Part shown: piece by piece, positions 8,260-17,354 of the stretch
Layout of the letters: each line of letters opens with the position of its first letter
Numbering within the stretch: position 1 is the stretch's first letter
NCBI GenBank assembly: GCA_026982695.1
Contig: JALSGS010000007.1
Span: forward strand, 62,001-126,000
From: Saprospiraceae bacterium
GTDB lineage: Bacteria > Bacteroidota > Bacteroidia > Chitinophagales > Saprospiraceae
Direction of reading: 5' to 3'
DNA length: 64,000 bases
Position numbers and translations under genes: made by a program
Notes under the pieces: generated by a model
What the model saw: the letters and a program-made list of their open reading frames with translations, nothing else
Told to the model about the DNA's origin: nothing
Databases searched by the model: none

Positions 8260-9573
8260 TCATCGTACTTTTGAATCTTTCTTGGGTATGGGCTTTATTT
8301 TGCTGAATGCTTGGTAGATTTCTTCGTACGCAAAATCTTCTTCTTGTAGGGCTTCGTCGATGGATTCTTTTAAGTGGTGGAGCATTTGTTCAATGTCGGC
8401 CAGGGTGTGGTGATTGGTCACGGTGAATCGCAGGCCTGTATTTTTTATCGGCACACTGGGATAAGTGGCAATATTGAGGTAGAACCCTCTGCGATGCATT
8501 TTTTGCACGACTTTGTAGCCCACTTGTGCTTTACTTACGCCAACGAAGAAAATAGGCGTGTGTTCAAATGCCATGAGTGGCAGTTCCAGTTCGCGTGCCA
8601 GTCGGTTGGTCTGTTCGATGCGTTGGTGTAGTCGATCCTGCAGCAAGGGTAGCTCGTCGCTCAAGTGTATGCGAGCAGATTGTACTCCTGCCCCCAACGA
8701 AGGATTGGGTATGGGGCCGGAAAAGAACATCGTACTGCCCGTATTATTGACGAAGTTGCGTAGTTCAATACTGGGAAAAATTAAAATACCCCCATATGAG
8801 CCGAAGCTTTTATGCATCGATCCAGCTACGACCATTTTTTCGTGATGGGGTACTTGAGTTAGTACGACGCCCTTGCCCTTTTCGCCATGCCAGCTCACCC
8901 CGTGGGCATCGTCAATATAGGTATAGAAGTTATCGTATTGGTCGAGCAGTTGCAATATACCATCGGTTGGGAGGGTATCGCCGAACATACTATAAACGCC
9001 ATCGGCACAATACCATATATTTCGATACTGCTTGCACAGTTTCTCAAGACGCCATTCGAGATTTTCCAAGTGGCTATGGCGAATCATTTCCACATGAGTG
9101 CCTGCCGATTTGGCGATGCGCACGGCATTTTGCACGCTGGCGTGCACTTGGTGATCCAAGATGACGGCGTCTTGTACGTCGATTAGAGAAGGAATAGCTG
9201 CGATATGCCCGAGCGTTGTGGTAGGGGCAATAATGAGTGGTAGGTCGAACATTTGCTCGAGCAGGCCCTGCAAGTCTCGATAAAGGGGTGAAGACAAAAA
9301 GGCGCGGGAAGAAGAAAAGGCAGGGCCATACTTTTGGGTAGCTTCAATGGCACCTTGCTTGAGGCGAGGGTCCAGCTCTAAGCCCAAGTAGCTACACGAG
9401 CCAAAGTTTTTGACTTTTTTACCTGCTACTGTGATTTCATTGCCTTTGAGGGCTTCATCTTCTAGTATGAGATAGCCGATGGAGTTGCGTGCGCAGTAGG
9501 TGGCTTCTTTGTGTAAGTCTTGCAATAAGCGTGCGGAGCTGTGCATGGGACCTTGAGGGGTAGTGCTGTCCAT
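8260..9573 (-). CDS. Alpha-oxoamine synthase, serine palmitoyltransferase-like
   Basis: This 437-aa PLP-dependent enzyme belongs to the alpha-oxoamine synthase family (with Spt, KBL and BioF), which joins an amino acid to an acyl thioester with loss of CO2. The Schiff-base lysine is Lys255 in GSMHKSFGSYGG; the cofactor-binding DDAHG lies at 221-225. In Bacteroidota, family members start sphingolipid or sulfonolipid synthesis, so serine or cysteate plus a fatty acyl donor are the likely substrates. Sequence reading alone cannot separate these. It is monocistronic, with its own terminator, and divergent from an Lrp-type regulator gene. Confidence 0.75.
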   Translation of the reverse strand: MDSTTPQGPMHSSARLLQDLHKEATYCARNSIGYLILEDEALKGNEITVAGKKVKNFGSCSYLGLELDPRLKQGAIEATQKYGPAFSSSRAFLSSPLYRDLQGLLEQMFDLPLIIAPTTTLGHIAAIPSLIDVQDAVILDHQVHASVQNAVRIAKSAGTHVEMIRHSHLENLEWRLEKLCKQYRNIWYCADGVYSMFGDTLPTDGILQLLDQYDNFYTYIDDAHGVSWHGEKGKGVVLTQVPHHEKMVVAGSMHKSFGSYGGILIFPSIELRNFVNNTGSTMFFSGPIPNPSLGAGVQSARIHLSDELPLLQDRLHQRIEQTNRLARELELPLMAFEHTPIFFVGVSKAQVGYKVVQKMHRRGFYLNIATYPSVPIKNTGLRFTVTNHHTLADIEQMLHHLKESIDEALQEEDFAYEEIYQAFSKIKPIPKKDSKVR

Positions 9574-10028
9574 AGCGTTTGTGTTTATTGTGCTTGTGAA
9601 AAAAAGTTGTGGGAAAGGATATTAGGTGTGCCGCAGAGGCAAAGAAAACCTACGTGCAGAGGTGCAGTAGGGCGAATCGGTGTGATGCTTGATGGTACAG
9701 TTCAGTACAACCACAGAAGTGGTTGTACTGTATGTCAAAAGTAAAGAAGCATTTTCGTCTGTACAACAGTGATAAAAATATTTTGGCATAACAATATGTG
9801 ATTCAATGTAAATGCAATTTTGAAAAAATCTTGAAATTGTTTTTTCAATTTTTGTACGCAGTATATGCTTGGAAGGTTACAAAGTGATCCAAATTTTATT
9901 ATTTCAAACAAGTAAAACAGGTGTCAAAATAAAATTATAGATGGATGGGATGGGATTTTCTTTTGATATTTTTGGGATCTAAACGTAACTTGTGCCCCGA
10001 TCCGCATTTTATTAAACATGAAAGATTT
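9574..10028. other. Divergent intergenic region, spt-like gene and lrp-like gene
   Basis: A region of 455 bp, very AT-rich in its right half (9780-9950), separates two divergent genes. It contains the strong hairpin or palindrome at 9703-9730 and no open frame with coding character. It probably holds both promoters, but I found no clear TAnnTTTG element. Confidence 0.5.
9703..9730. repeat. 12-bp perfect inverted repeat
   Basis: Arms CAGTACAACCAC (9703-9714) and GTGGTTGTACTG (9719-9730) are perfectly complementary and separated by AGAA. There is no T-run on either side, so a simple terminator is unlikely. It could be a regulator-binding palindrome or an RNA hairpin in the leader of the spt-like gene. 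Confidence 0.7.
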
Positions 10029-10502
10029 ATGTCGGACAAGTTGGACAAGATCGACTTGAAGATTTTGCGCATTCTCCAGGAAAACAGCAAGATCACGAAC
10101 TTGGAATTATCGCGCCGCATAGGGTTGTCTCCAGCGCCTACATTAGAGCGCGTGAAGAAATTGGAAGCCAACAAAGTAATCCTCAGCTACCATGCAGAGG
10201 TTAATCCACAGGCACTTGGCCTCAATGTGATGACCTTTGTATTGGTATCGTTGGCTTGGAAGAAGGAAGATGCGCTCAATCGCTTTTTAGAAAAGATTAA
10301 GACGATTGATGAGATTGTAGAGTGCTATATCATTACGGGAGAGGCTGACTTTTTGATCAAAGTCATTTGCAAGGACATTCCCACCTACGAGCAGTTGTTG
10401 TTCCGCTTGTCGCAAATTGATGAGATTGAGCGGCTCAAGACGTTGATGACTTTATCTACGGTGAAGAATTCCAAGATTCTCCCTTACGACTACGAGTCTT
10501 GA
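10029..10502 (+). CDS. Lrp/AsnC-family transcriptional regulator
   Basis: The product from the ATG at 10029 has 157 aa (MSDKLDKIDLKILRILQENS), the usual Lrp length; the frame is open from 9945 but that extension has no family counterpart. The N-terminal winged helix-turn-helix covers residues 5-55 (LELSRRIGLSPAPTLERVKKL). The C-terminal RAM ligand domain has the EIVECYIITGEADFLIKV motif near residues 95-115. Members bind amino acids and act as global or local regulators. The target is not evident; it may regulate the divergent spt-like gene or itself. The next gene follows after 18 bp. Confidence 0.88.
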   Translation: MSDKLDKIDLKILRILQENSKITNLELSRRIGLSPAPTLERVKKLEANKVILSYHAEVNPQALGLNVMTFVLVSLAWKKEDALNRFLEKIKTIDEIVECYIITGEADFLIKVICKDIPTYEQLLFRLSQIDEIERLKTLMTLSTVKNSKILPYDYES

Positions 10503-10520
10503 TGTAAAGTCGGTGGGCTA

Positions 10521-11342
10521 TTGACTACTAAGCGTGAAAGGCATACATTTCTGTGGAAGATAGAAGGAGCAGGTGAAGCTGCTCCTTCGTTTGTTTTGGG
10601 CACGATGCACTTGCCTGGATTGTCGCTTTTGCCCTGTGCAGCCCGCGTGCGTCAATTGATTGAGCAATGCGAGGTATTGGCCTGTGAGCTCGACTTAAGT
10701 GCGGCATTGCCTGTGCAGCCCTTGTGGCCTGGTATTGTGCAGTGGTCGTTGCGTGCAGCTATGCCAGCAGCTCACTACGAGAAACTACGGCGCATGTTGT
10801 ACAAGGCCTTTGGCGTCGACGTGCGGCAGTTCGATCATGTACCGCCGCTGTGGCTCATGGCGCTTTTATCACGGGTGGCACTGGATTTATCGGGGCGTTC
10901 GCTCGATGAGGAGTTGTGGCAGTTGGCTCAGGATCAGGGGAAAATGGTGATAGGGCTCGAGCAGCTTGAGACACAATGGGCCATTTTGCGTCAAATTCCA
11001 CTGAAACAACAACTGCGTGAATTGAAGCGCATTGCACGTCATCCAGCGGGTTTTCGCAGGCGTTTGCGCAAAAGACGAGCTTTGTATTTGGCAGGTGAGA
11101 TTCAATTGTTATACCGGCTAGTGCGCAAAGAGGCGGGGCGCTCCCGTCATGCCCTGATCGATGAGTACAATAAGCGAATGGCCGCATGCGCTTGGCCACT
11201 TATGCAGGGTAAGTCCGTTTTGATTGCAGTGGGTGCGGCCCATTTGCCCGGACATAATGGCTTGTTGCGCCTGTTTAAGCAGCGAGGGGCACACGTGGTG
11301 CCCTTGCCATGGCATGCGTGCGATATAGGCCCAGATGGCTAA
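10521..11342 (+). CDS. TraB/GumN-family protein
   Basis: The product has 273 aa with the two family motifs: GTMHLPG near residue 29 and AVGAAHLPGHNGL near residue 235. These motifs are shared with TraB/PrgY and Tiki-type proteins, some of which are metal-dependent proteases; no bacterial substrate is established for this branch. No signal peptide is visible, so it may be cytoplasmic. The start is a TTG at 10521, 18 bp after the lrp-like gene, because no ATG fits upstream of the first conserved residues. It is probably cotranscribed with the lrp-like gene. Confidence 0.7.
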   Translation: MTTKRERHTFLWKIEGAGEAAPSFVLGTMHLPGLSLLPCAARVRQLIEQCEVLACELDLSAALPVQPLWPGIVQWSLRAAMPAAHYEKLRRMLYKAFGVDVRQFDHVPPLWLMALLSRVALDLSGRSLDEELWQLAQDQGKMVIGLEQLETQWAILRQIPLKQQLRELKRIARHPAGFRRRLRKRRALYLAGEIQLLYRLVRKEAGRSRHALIDEYNKRMAACAWPLMQGKSVLIAVGAAHLPGHNGLLRLFKQRGAHVVPLPWHACDIGPDG

Positions 11343-11447
11343 TTGACGGGTTGAGGGGAGCGTCGTTGGAATCGGGGGCTTAGCAGGTCAAGCAAGGCAT
11401 TGCCTTTGCGCGATGTGTTATCTTCGCCCAACAAATACGCGAGCATC

Positions 11448-12902
11448 ATGGCGAGGCAAGGACAATGGGAGCTGATCATTGGGTTGGAAGTACACGTACA
11501 GCTCAATACGCGAAGCAAGGCCTTTTGTGGCGATGCTACTACTTTTGGTGCACCGCCTAATACACAGACCAGTCCAGTGTCGTTGGGGCACCCAGGTACT
11601 TTGCCGCGCCTTAATGAAGCACAGGTGCGTGCTGCAGTGAAGTTGGGGCTGGCTTTGGGGAGTACCATTGCAGTGCGCACTGCGTTTGATCGCAAGAATT
11701 ACTTTTACACAGATTTGCCGAAAGGCTATCAGATCACGCAAGATGCGGTTCCGATTTGTGGGGGAGGAGTGCTACCTATTAAGTTGGGGGATCAGTGGAA
11801 AGAAGTAGGCATCCATCACATTCATATGGAGGAAGATGCAGGTAAAAGTATCCACGATCAGGATCCCGAGCATTCACTTATCGATCTAAATCGGACTGGG
11901 GTGCCTTTGCTTGAGGTGGTCACGGAACCTGAGCTGCACAGTGCAGATGAGGTTGATGCTTTTATGAGTGCCATGCGCCAATTAGTGCGCTATCTGGGTA
12001 TTTCGGATGGTAACATGGAACAGGGAAGCTTGCGTTGTGATGTGAATATCTCGGTTCGGCCTAAGGGAAGCACTACTTATGGTACGCGTTGTGAAGTGAA
12101 AAACCTCAACTCGATGCGCCATGCCCGACGTGCCATTGCCTATGAGGCGAGTCGGCAAATAGCACTGCTCGAGAGTGGCCAGCCGGTAGGTCGCTATACT
12201 TTGCACTTCGATGCAGCTACAGGGCGCACCTCGCCTTTGCGCGATAAAGAGGCAGCACATGACTATCGCTATTTTCCCGAGCCTGATTTGCCACCTTTAG
12301 CGTTGTCTGCTTCTTTTATCGAATCGGTACGCGCTGAGTTGCCTCCTTTGCCTAAGGCGCTATATGAATGGATGCGCATCAGTTGTGGGTTGGGCGATTA
12401 TGAGGCTACTTTGCTAAGCGAACAGCTCGACACTGCGCTCTTTTTCCGTGCATTGACCCAACATACACCACACCATCACAAAGCAGCCAATTTGGTGATC
12501 AACAAAGTGCTGCCGTGGTGTAAGGCCAAGGGAATTACCCTGAGTGATTTCCCCGTGCCACAGACCAGCTTAGCCGAGCTAATAGAATTGGTTGTAGTAG
12601 GGGTGATATCGCACACTGTAGCTTGGCAAGAGTTATTCGAGTTGTTATGCGAGGCGCCACATCAGCATCCTAAAGACTTGGCCCAAGCACATGATCTGGT
12701 ACAGCAAAGCGATGGGGATGCATTAAAAGCCATTGCTACAGAGGTGTTGGCGGCTTGGCCAGATAAGGTAGTTGCTTATCAGAAGGGCAAAAAGGGTTTG
12801 ATAGGCTTTTTTATGGGTCAACTGATGCGCCGCATGCGGGGCAAGGCCGATCCCAAGCGGGCCAACCAAATTTTGCGTCAACTGCTTGAGAATTGCCAAT
12901 GA
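11448..12902 (+). CDS. gatB: Asp-tRNA(Asn)/Glu-tRNA(Gln) amidotransferase subunit B
   Basis: This 484-aa subunit of the GatCAB complex binds misacylated tRNA and phosphorylates it before amidation. Diagnostic segments are IIGLEVHVQLNT near the N terminus, YFYTDLPKGYQITQ, HMEEDAGKS, DLNRTGVPLLEVVTEPE and DYRYFPEPDLPP, with the YqeY-like helical tail at the end. The start at 11448 (MARQGQWELIIGLE) is preferred to the open-frame start at 11400. gatA and gatC are not adjacent; the amidase at 26587-28233 is not GatA. It converges with the OmpA-type gene, 28 bp apart. Confidence 0.95.
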   Translation: MARQGQWELIIGLEVHVQLNTRSKAFCGDATTFGAPPNTQTSPVSLGHPGTLPRLNEAQVRAAVKLGLALGSTIAVRTAFDRKNYFYTDLPKGYQITQDAVPICGGGVLPIKLGDQWKEVGIHHIHMEEDAGKSIHDQDPEHSLIDLNRTGVPLLEVVTEPELHSADEVDAFMSAMRQLVRYLGISDGNMEQGSLRCDVNISVRPKGSTTYGTRCEVKNLNSMRHARRAIAYEASRQIALLESGQPVGRYTLHFDAATGRTSPLRDKEAAHDYRYFPEPDLPPLALSASFIESVRAELPPLPKALYEWMRISCGLGDYEATLLSEQLDTALFFRALTQHTPHHHKAANLVINKVLPWCKAKGITLSDFPVPQTSLAELIELVVVGVISHTVAWQELFELLCEAPHQHPKDLAQAHDLVQQSDGDALKAIATEVLAAWPDKVVAYQKGKKGLIGFFMGQLMRRMRGKADPKRANQILRQLLENCQ

Positions 12903-12930
12903 TCTAGGCATCCATTTTTCTTCATTTTTG

Positions 12931-15153
12931 CTATAGCTTATACTGGTTCAGTTCTGGGTACTTTTTTCTGAGCACCTCGAGCTCGGCTGCTGTATCGATG
13001 CGGAAGGGGCCAATATAGGCTACCACACGAGCATCTCCGATTCCTTGCATTGCCAAATTGTCGGCAAGTACTTGAGCTGAGGCAAAGGTCTGATACAGGC
13101 CAACCATAAATGAATATTTGGGGGAATTGCCAATTCGTTCGACCATGCGGTGGGGGTAGGAAGCCAGCAAAGGACCTTGGTACATCTGCTCCAGTTGGGC
13201 AATCTGTACGCGGAAGTGGAGGTTTTTGGTGCTGTTTTCGAAGAATATGCCTGCAGGATCACGTTGGCTTTCGGGCACTTGCACTTCTTGATATCGGAGG
13301 CGCAACGGTAGCCCCTCGATGCTGTCCAGGGCAATGTCGATGCGGCGATTGAGGCGGCGATTGGCCTCAAGGTTTTTCCCTGTCACGTCGGTACGGGCCC
13401 ATGGGTACTGTTTGCCCAGGCCGATAAGGATGATTTGCTGAGGTTGGGCACCATTTTCTATCAAGTATTGCATGGCGCGTTCTGCTTGCTTGATGGCCAG
13501 AAAGATGTCGAGTGGAGCGGGAGTTGCGTCGTCGGTATGAGTAGCAAGGGCAATGCGCACTTGAGGGAAGGCTTTAGCAATGAAAGCCAGCTGGTCGAGC
13601 ATTTTGAGGTTGGCAGGCGAGGTGAGTAGATCGTTAGTGCTGTAGTATAGGGGGGCAATATTGAGATCCACAATCTCATCGGAGGAGTAAAGAGCAGGGT
13701 GCTGGCCTTCACCAGTGGAGGTATTTGCTGCTATGGTTTTGATACGTGGTACGTCGAGGAATGAAGGAGGATACGATTGGCTGAGCTGTTCTTCTCGTGC
13801 CTGATCGAAGTAGGCGATGTAGATGTCTCGTTGGCCCATGCCACTTTTGCGCGAGGAGCAGAAAAAGGCACGATAGCCATCGAGGGTAAGCCGAAAGGCA
13901 GCATCGTCGCCTGCGGAGTTGATGGGAAAGCCCATGTTTTGAGGCGTGCTCCAGCTTTCTGTCAGATCGTTGTAGGTGCTGCGCAATATGTCTAGCCCAC
14001 CCATGCTGCGCTGGCTATCGTTGGTGCTGAAGTACAGTGTACGGCCATCAATGGCGAGAAAGGGAGATCGTTCGTCGTAGGCTGAATTGATTGTGGGGCC
14101 CAGGTTTTTTGGGGCTGTCCATTGGCCTTGGCGATATTGGCTGATGTAGAGGTCGAGGCCGCCGTAACCGCCGGGGCGGCGGCTGGCAAATAGCAGCGTG
14201 GTATCGTTGAAGAAGAACAAGTCACAATCGCCTTCCCATGGGCGCATGGGGCCGTCGAAATGCACAGGGGTATAGTACTGTCGGGCCAGCGAGTTGCGGA
14301 AGGTGTCTACCATGATATCTCCGCTGAAGAGCGTTTGGCCGCGCCAGAAATACAGACGGCTGCCGTCGTCGCTGAAGTCGAGTGCGACTTCGTGTTGTGG
14401 GCTGTTGAGCAAATAGCTTAGTGGGGTGACGGCCGACCATTTGCCATTGAGTACAGTGGCTGAGAACATATCAGAGAAGAAGTGCCCTAGGGTGGGGTCA
14501 GGAATGCCGTCTTCGGTGCGCGCACCGCCTACATTGCCCGTGCGGATCGAGGAGAAGTAAATGCGATCGGCGTAATTGGGGCTAGGCATGGGTGCGAATT
14601 CGTCGTAAGGCGAATTGACTTCATCGCCCAGGCTTTCCACTACTGCGCGTTCGGGTTGCTCGATGAGCTGCATGCCCAAGGCACAGCGTCGGATCTCGTC
14701 TTTGACCATGTCGCGATATTCGTGATCTTTGGGGGCCAACCTGAGAAATTCTTTGTAGTAGTCGATAGCTTGTCGGAATTGGTGTTCGGCATGAGCTACC
14801 CGTGCTAAGAAGAACCATGCTTCGTGACGTGCCGCGATGTGTTGTTTAGACAGGAATAGGAGAATCTTTTTAGCTTCAGCCAAGCGGTTGAGCTGGTAAA
14901 GACAGATAGCGGCCTTAAGCTGAATTGCAAGGTCCTCGGGGTTGGCCAAAAGGTGTTGTTTAAACCCTTCGAGGGCTTCGGCATAATGGGCCGCTTCGAA
15001 CAAACGTTTTGCTTGCTCGAGTCGGTAGCGATCGACTGTTTGGGCTTGGCTCGTACAAGGGGTAGAACACCACATCCCTATACAGGTGATCCATGCCAAT
15101 ACTGATAGGAAAAATCTTTTTGCGTATGGGCAAATACGACGATTGCGATGCAT
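12931..15153 (-). CDS. TPR / PD40-propeller / OmpA-like envelope protein with SPOR-like tail
   Basis: The product has about 740 aa. Residues 1-37 contain a signal peptide (KRFFLSVLAWITCIGMW); the start at 15153 places it correctly, with 15180 as an alternative. TPR helices follow (about 40-150), then PD40/WD40-like repeats with motifs such as FASRRPGGYGGLDLY and PFLAIDGRTLYFSTN, then an OmpA-type peptidoglycan-binding region (RIALATHTDDATPAP ... GLGKQYPWARTD ... NRRLNRRIDI), and a C-terminal SPOR-like stretch (YSFMVGLYQTFASAQ). The TPR-propeller-OmpA order is seen in PorE-type type IX secretion proteins of Bacteroidota, so an envelope scaffold role is likely. The added SPOR-like end is unusual. 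Confidence 0.8.
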   Translation of the reverse strand: MHRNRRICPYAKRFFLSVLAWITCIGMWCSTPCTSQAQTVDRYRLEQAKRLFEAAHYAEALEGFKQHLLANPEDLAIQLKAAICLYQLNRLAEAKKILLFLSKQHIAARHEAWFFLARVAHAEHQFRQAIDYYKEFLRLAPKDHEYRDMVKDEIRRCALGMQLIEQPERAVVESLGDEVNSPYDEFAPMPSPNYADRIYFSSIRTGNVGGARTEDGIPDPTLGHFFSDMFSATVLNGKWSAVTPLSYLLNSPQHEVALDFSDDGSRLYFWRGQTLFSGDIMVDTFRNSLARQYYTPVHFDGPMRPWEGDCDLFFFNDTTLLFASRRPGGYGGLDLYISQYRQGQWTAPKNLGPTINSAYDERSPFLAIDGRTLYFSTNDSQRSMGGLDILRSTYNDLTESWSTPQNMGFPINSAGDDAAFRLTLDGYRAFFCSSRKSGMGQRDIYIAYFDQAREEQLSQSYPPSFLDVPRIKTIAANTSTGEGQHPALYSSDEIVDLNIAPLYYSTNDLLTSPANLKMLDQLAFIAKAFPQVRIALATHTDDATPAPLDIFLAIKQAERAMQYLIENGAQPQQIILIGLGKQYPWARTDVTGKNLEANRRLNRRIDIALDSIEGLPLRLRYQEVQVPESQRDPAGIFFENSTKNLHFRVQIAQLEQMYQGPLLASYPHRMVERIGNSPKYSFMVGLYQTFASAQVLADNLAMQGIGDARVVAYIGPFRIDTAAELEVLRKKYPELNQYKL

Positions 15154-15502
15154 TACCTCTAATCGGTTATGTAGACTCATGTCTGTTGAAACGAAAAGAA
15201 CTGCAGGGGGTTGCATCCCTGTGTGCTTAACGATATATGCCGTGGTCACATTGCCAATAGTGCCATTTCGGTTTAGGTTGGGCATTATATGTTATTATGG
15301 GCGCGTTGTAATCGGTGAATCTTGTAAGTGGCGCAATATCGCTTTTTTGCCTCATAGTGTATAGCATATGTATGCGGTGGAGGATATATCTGTAGGATGG
15401 GCTTTGAGGTCGGCTTTTATACGGTCTGAGGCTGGCCAAAACCATTGTACCTTTGCGACAGCACCATGAGAATTTATTTGGCTGTAGCCAAAACACAACA
15501 GT
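15154..15502. other. Divergent intergenic region, OmpA-type gene and pseudouridine synthase
   Basis: About 350 bp between divergent genes. Apart from the candidate -7 element at 15448-15455 for the plus-strand gene I see no structured element or coding frame. Confidence 0.5.
15448..15455 (+). promoter_or_regulatory. Candidate -7 promoter element
   Basis: TACCTTTG matches the Bacteroidota -7 consensus TAnnTTTG and lies 48 bp before the start of the pseudouridine synthase gene. No clear TTG is found at the -33 distance, so confidence is moderate. Confidence 0.4.
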
Positions 15503-16336
15503 ATGCCTATGCCCAAAAAACTGAGAAAGCTCCGTCGTAGCGTAGGTCGGAAATCGTTTCACAAAAGGCTCAAGCCGTATACGCCACCGGCTCAACCACC
15601 TTTCATCGAAAAGGAGGAAGTCTGGCCTATGCGCCTTAACAAGTATGTGGCATATTGTGGTATTGCAGCGCGCCGGCAAGCAGCTGAGTTGGTCAAGCGC
15701 GGCTTGGTACAGGTCAATGGGCAGATGGTGGATAATCCAGCACATCAGGTGCAGGCGGACGATGAAGTGAAATATAGGGGACGAGTCATCAAGCCCCAAA
15801 CCCATAAAGTGTACATCCTGATGAATAAACCCAAAGGAGTAATCACTACGGTACATGACGAAAAGGGGCGCAAAACGGTAATGGACTTGTTGGGGCCACA
15901 GGTGCAGGCACGCGTGTTTCCCGTGGGGCGGCTGGATCGCGACAGCACCGGCTTGCTATTGTTGACCAATGATGGAGCGCTGGCGCAAAAGCTGATGCAC
16001 CCCAGTAAGCGCGTACGCAAGGTATATCACGTGGTACTGGATAAGCCTTTAGTTGCAGCTGATCTGGATCGCATTCGCAAGGGATTGGAACTGGATGATG
16101 GCTTTATTCGAGTAGATGAAATTGATTACGTAGCAGGTAGGGGGAAGGATGAGTTGGGCATTGTCTTGCATTCGGGGCGCAATCGGATTATTCGCCGCAT
16201 TTTTCAACATTTGGGCTATGAGGTGAAGAAGTTAGATCGCACCTGGTTGGCAGGCCTGGACAAGCGCGGCCTACGTCGCGGGCATTGGCGCTATTTGAGC
16301 GAGCGCGAGGTGGTGATGCTCAAGCACTTTGTCTGA
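15503..16336 (+). CDS. rRNA pseudouridine synthase, RsuA/RluB family
   Basis: The product of 277 aa isomerises uridine in ribosomal RNA. After a basic N-terminal tail (about 45 residues, rich in Lys and Arg) comes an S4 RNA-binding domain (MRLNKYVAYCGIAARRQAAE). The catalytic domain contains VGRLDRDSTGLLLLTNDG, where the first Asp is the family's catalytic residue. The RsuA/RluB/RluE/RluF groups are close; RluB-like (23S rRNA) is the usual Bacteroidota type. The basic extension before the S4 domain is also typical of Bacteroidota copies. Confidence 0.88.
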   Translation: MPMPKKLRKLRRSVGRKSFHKRLKPYTPPAQPPFIEKEEVWPMRLNKYVAYCGIAARRQAAELVKRGLVQVNGQMVDNPAHQVQADDEVKYRGRVIKPQTHKVYILMNKPKGVITTVHDEKGRKTVMDLLGPQVQARVFPVGRLDRDSTGLLLLTNDGALAQKLMHPSKRVRKVYHVVLDKPLVAADLDRIRKGLELDDGFIRVDEIDYVAGRGKDELGIVLHSGRNRIIRRIFQHLGYEVKKLDRTWLAGLDKRGLRRGHWRYLSEREVVMLKHFV

Positions 16337-16350
16337 AGTGCAAGTGTGGC

Positions 16351-16698
16351 TCAGGAAGAGCGTTGGTCATGAGGGCGATAGCGGATCACTTGTATGCGTT
16401 CCATGGTGATAAGCCCTTCTTGTAGAGCTTCATCTAGAAAGGGCATGAGTTGTTGAATGCGGGCTTCTTCATCTACGATTTCTATCACTATGGGTAAGTC
16501 TTCCGACAGACGCAGCACTTTGGCCGTGTGTAGGCGGCTGTGGGCACCATAGCCCATAATGCCGCGCCACACGGTAGCTCCTGCCAAGTTGAGTGCACGC
16601 GCTTTATGTACGATGGCTTCGTAGAGTGGCCGGCCTTCGTAGCGATCTGACTCTCCGATGAAGATGCGCAGTAAGATACCTGATTGAGCGTGCTTCAT
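16351..16698 (-). CDS. DUF190 family protein
   Basis: The product has 115 aa from the ATG at 16698 (MKHAQSGILLRIFIGES). It fits DUF190 (ferredoxin-like fold, PII-like) by the LLRIFIGESDRYEGRPLYEA segment, GATVWRGIMGYG and LPIVIEIVDEE. The start lies 4 bp after the crcB stop, so the two genes are cotranscribed. DUF190 genes are often adjacent to crcB and are thought to modulate fluoride export, although direct evidence is limited. Confidence 0.82.
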   Translation of the reverse strand: MKHAQSGILLRIFIGESDRYEGRPLYEAIVHKARALNLAGATVWRGIMGYGAHSRLHTAKVLRLSEDLPIVIEIVDEEARIQQLMPFLDEALQEGLITMERIQVIRYRPHDQRSS

Positions 16699-16702
16699 GC
16701 TT

Positions 16703-17098
16703 TTAACCCATTTGCTTGATGAAGTAGCGCCCCAATCCAAAACCTATGGCTACAGCCAAAAGCCCCAACACTTGGCTGCTCATGATATTGGTAAGGGCCC
16801 ACCCATAATCGCGTGTACGCAGCAAGTGCAATGTCTCGAGTGAGAAAGAAGAAAAAGTGGTAAACCCACCCATGAGGCCTGTGAAGAAAAAAAGACGCCA
16901 ATTGGGCGAGAGATTGCTCTGTTCGAATAAGCTCCATAGCAAGCCGATGGCAAATGACCCCACTACATTGACGAACAGGGTGCCTACTGGAAAGGTAGTG
17001 TTCATGAGGCGATGCATCCAACATGCTGCCTGATAGCGCAATGCACTACCTATAGCACCTCCAGCCATTACAAAAAGCAATCGCGTCCACATAGTCAT
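16703..17098 (-). CDS. crcB: Fluoride channel CrcB (Fluc)
   Basis: A 131-aa protein with four hydrophobic helices that exports fluoride as a dual-topology dimer. Family motifs: GGAIGSALRYQAA at the N terminus, GTLFVNVVGSFAIG, and GLMGGFTTFSSFSLE with the conserved TTFSSF. A second ATG at 17092 has a GGAG sequence 6 nt ahead and may be the true start. I looked for a fluoride riboswitch in 17099-17220 and did not find a convincing one. Confidence 0.93.
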   Translation of the reverse strand: MTMWTRLLFVMAGGAIGSALRYQAACWMHRLMNTTFPVGTLFVNVVGSFAIGLLWSLFEQSNLSPNWRLFFFTGLMGGFTTFSSFSLETLHLLRTRDYGWALTNIMSSQVLGLLAVAIGFGLGRYFIKQMG

Positions 17099-17354
17099 CT
17101 CCAGGTATCGATAATTGATAGGGTGAAGCTACAGCAAACTTTGAAAAGTGCATGCCCGACAGGGGGCTTGGGGACACAGTATCTTGGTGCAAACTTGCCC
17201 AAGATTGTAGCTTAGCATAGCGGTTTTCAATTTTGTTGCGACTTCAAAATGACCAGGCGTGTTTCTGCTACTATGAGGTAAAGGCGGCAGTGACTGGCGT
17301 ATTTTTGCTATATCAGGTTATTGATATGGCATTTGTTGTAGTGATATGGCTGTG

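Noticed and set aside
9945-10028. N-terminal extension of the Lrp-type regulator
   Set aside because: The extension has no counterpart in the family; the ATG at 10029 gives the standard length.
15227-15856. 209-codon minus-strand frame over the divergent region
   Set aside because: It covers the conserved S4 domain of the plus-strand pseudouridine synthase and has an implausible composition.
17099-17220. Fluoride riboswitch ahead of crcB
   Set aside because: The conserved pseudoknot and core bases of the fluoride riboswitch could not be found in the upstream sequence.
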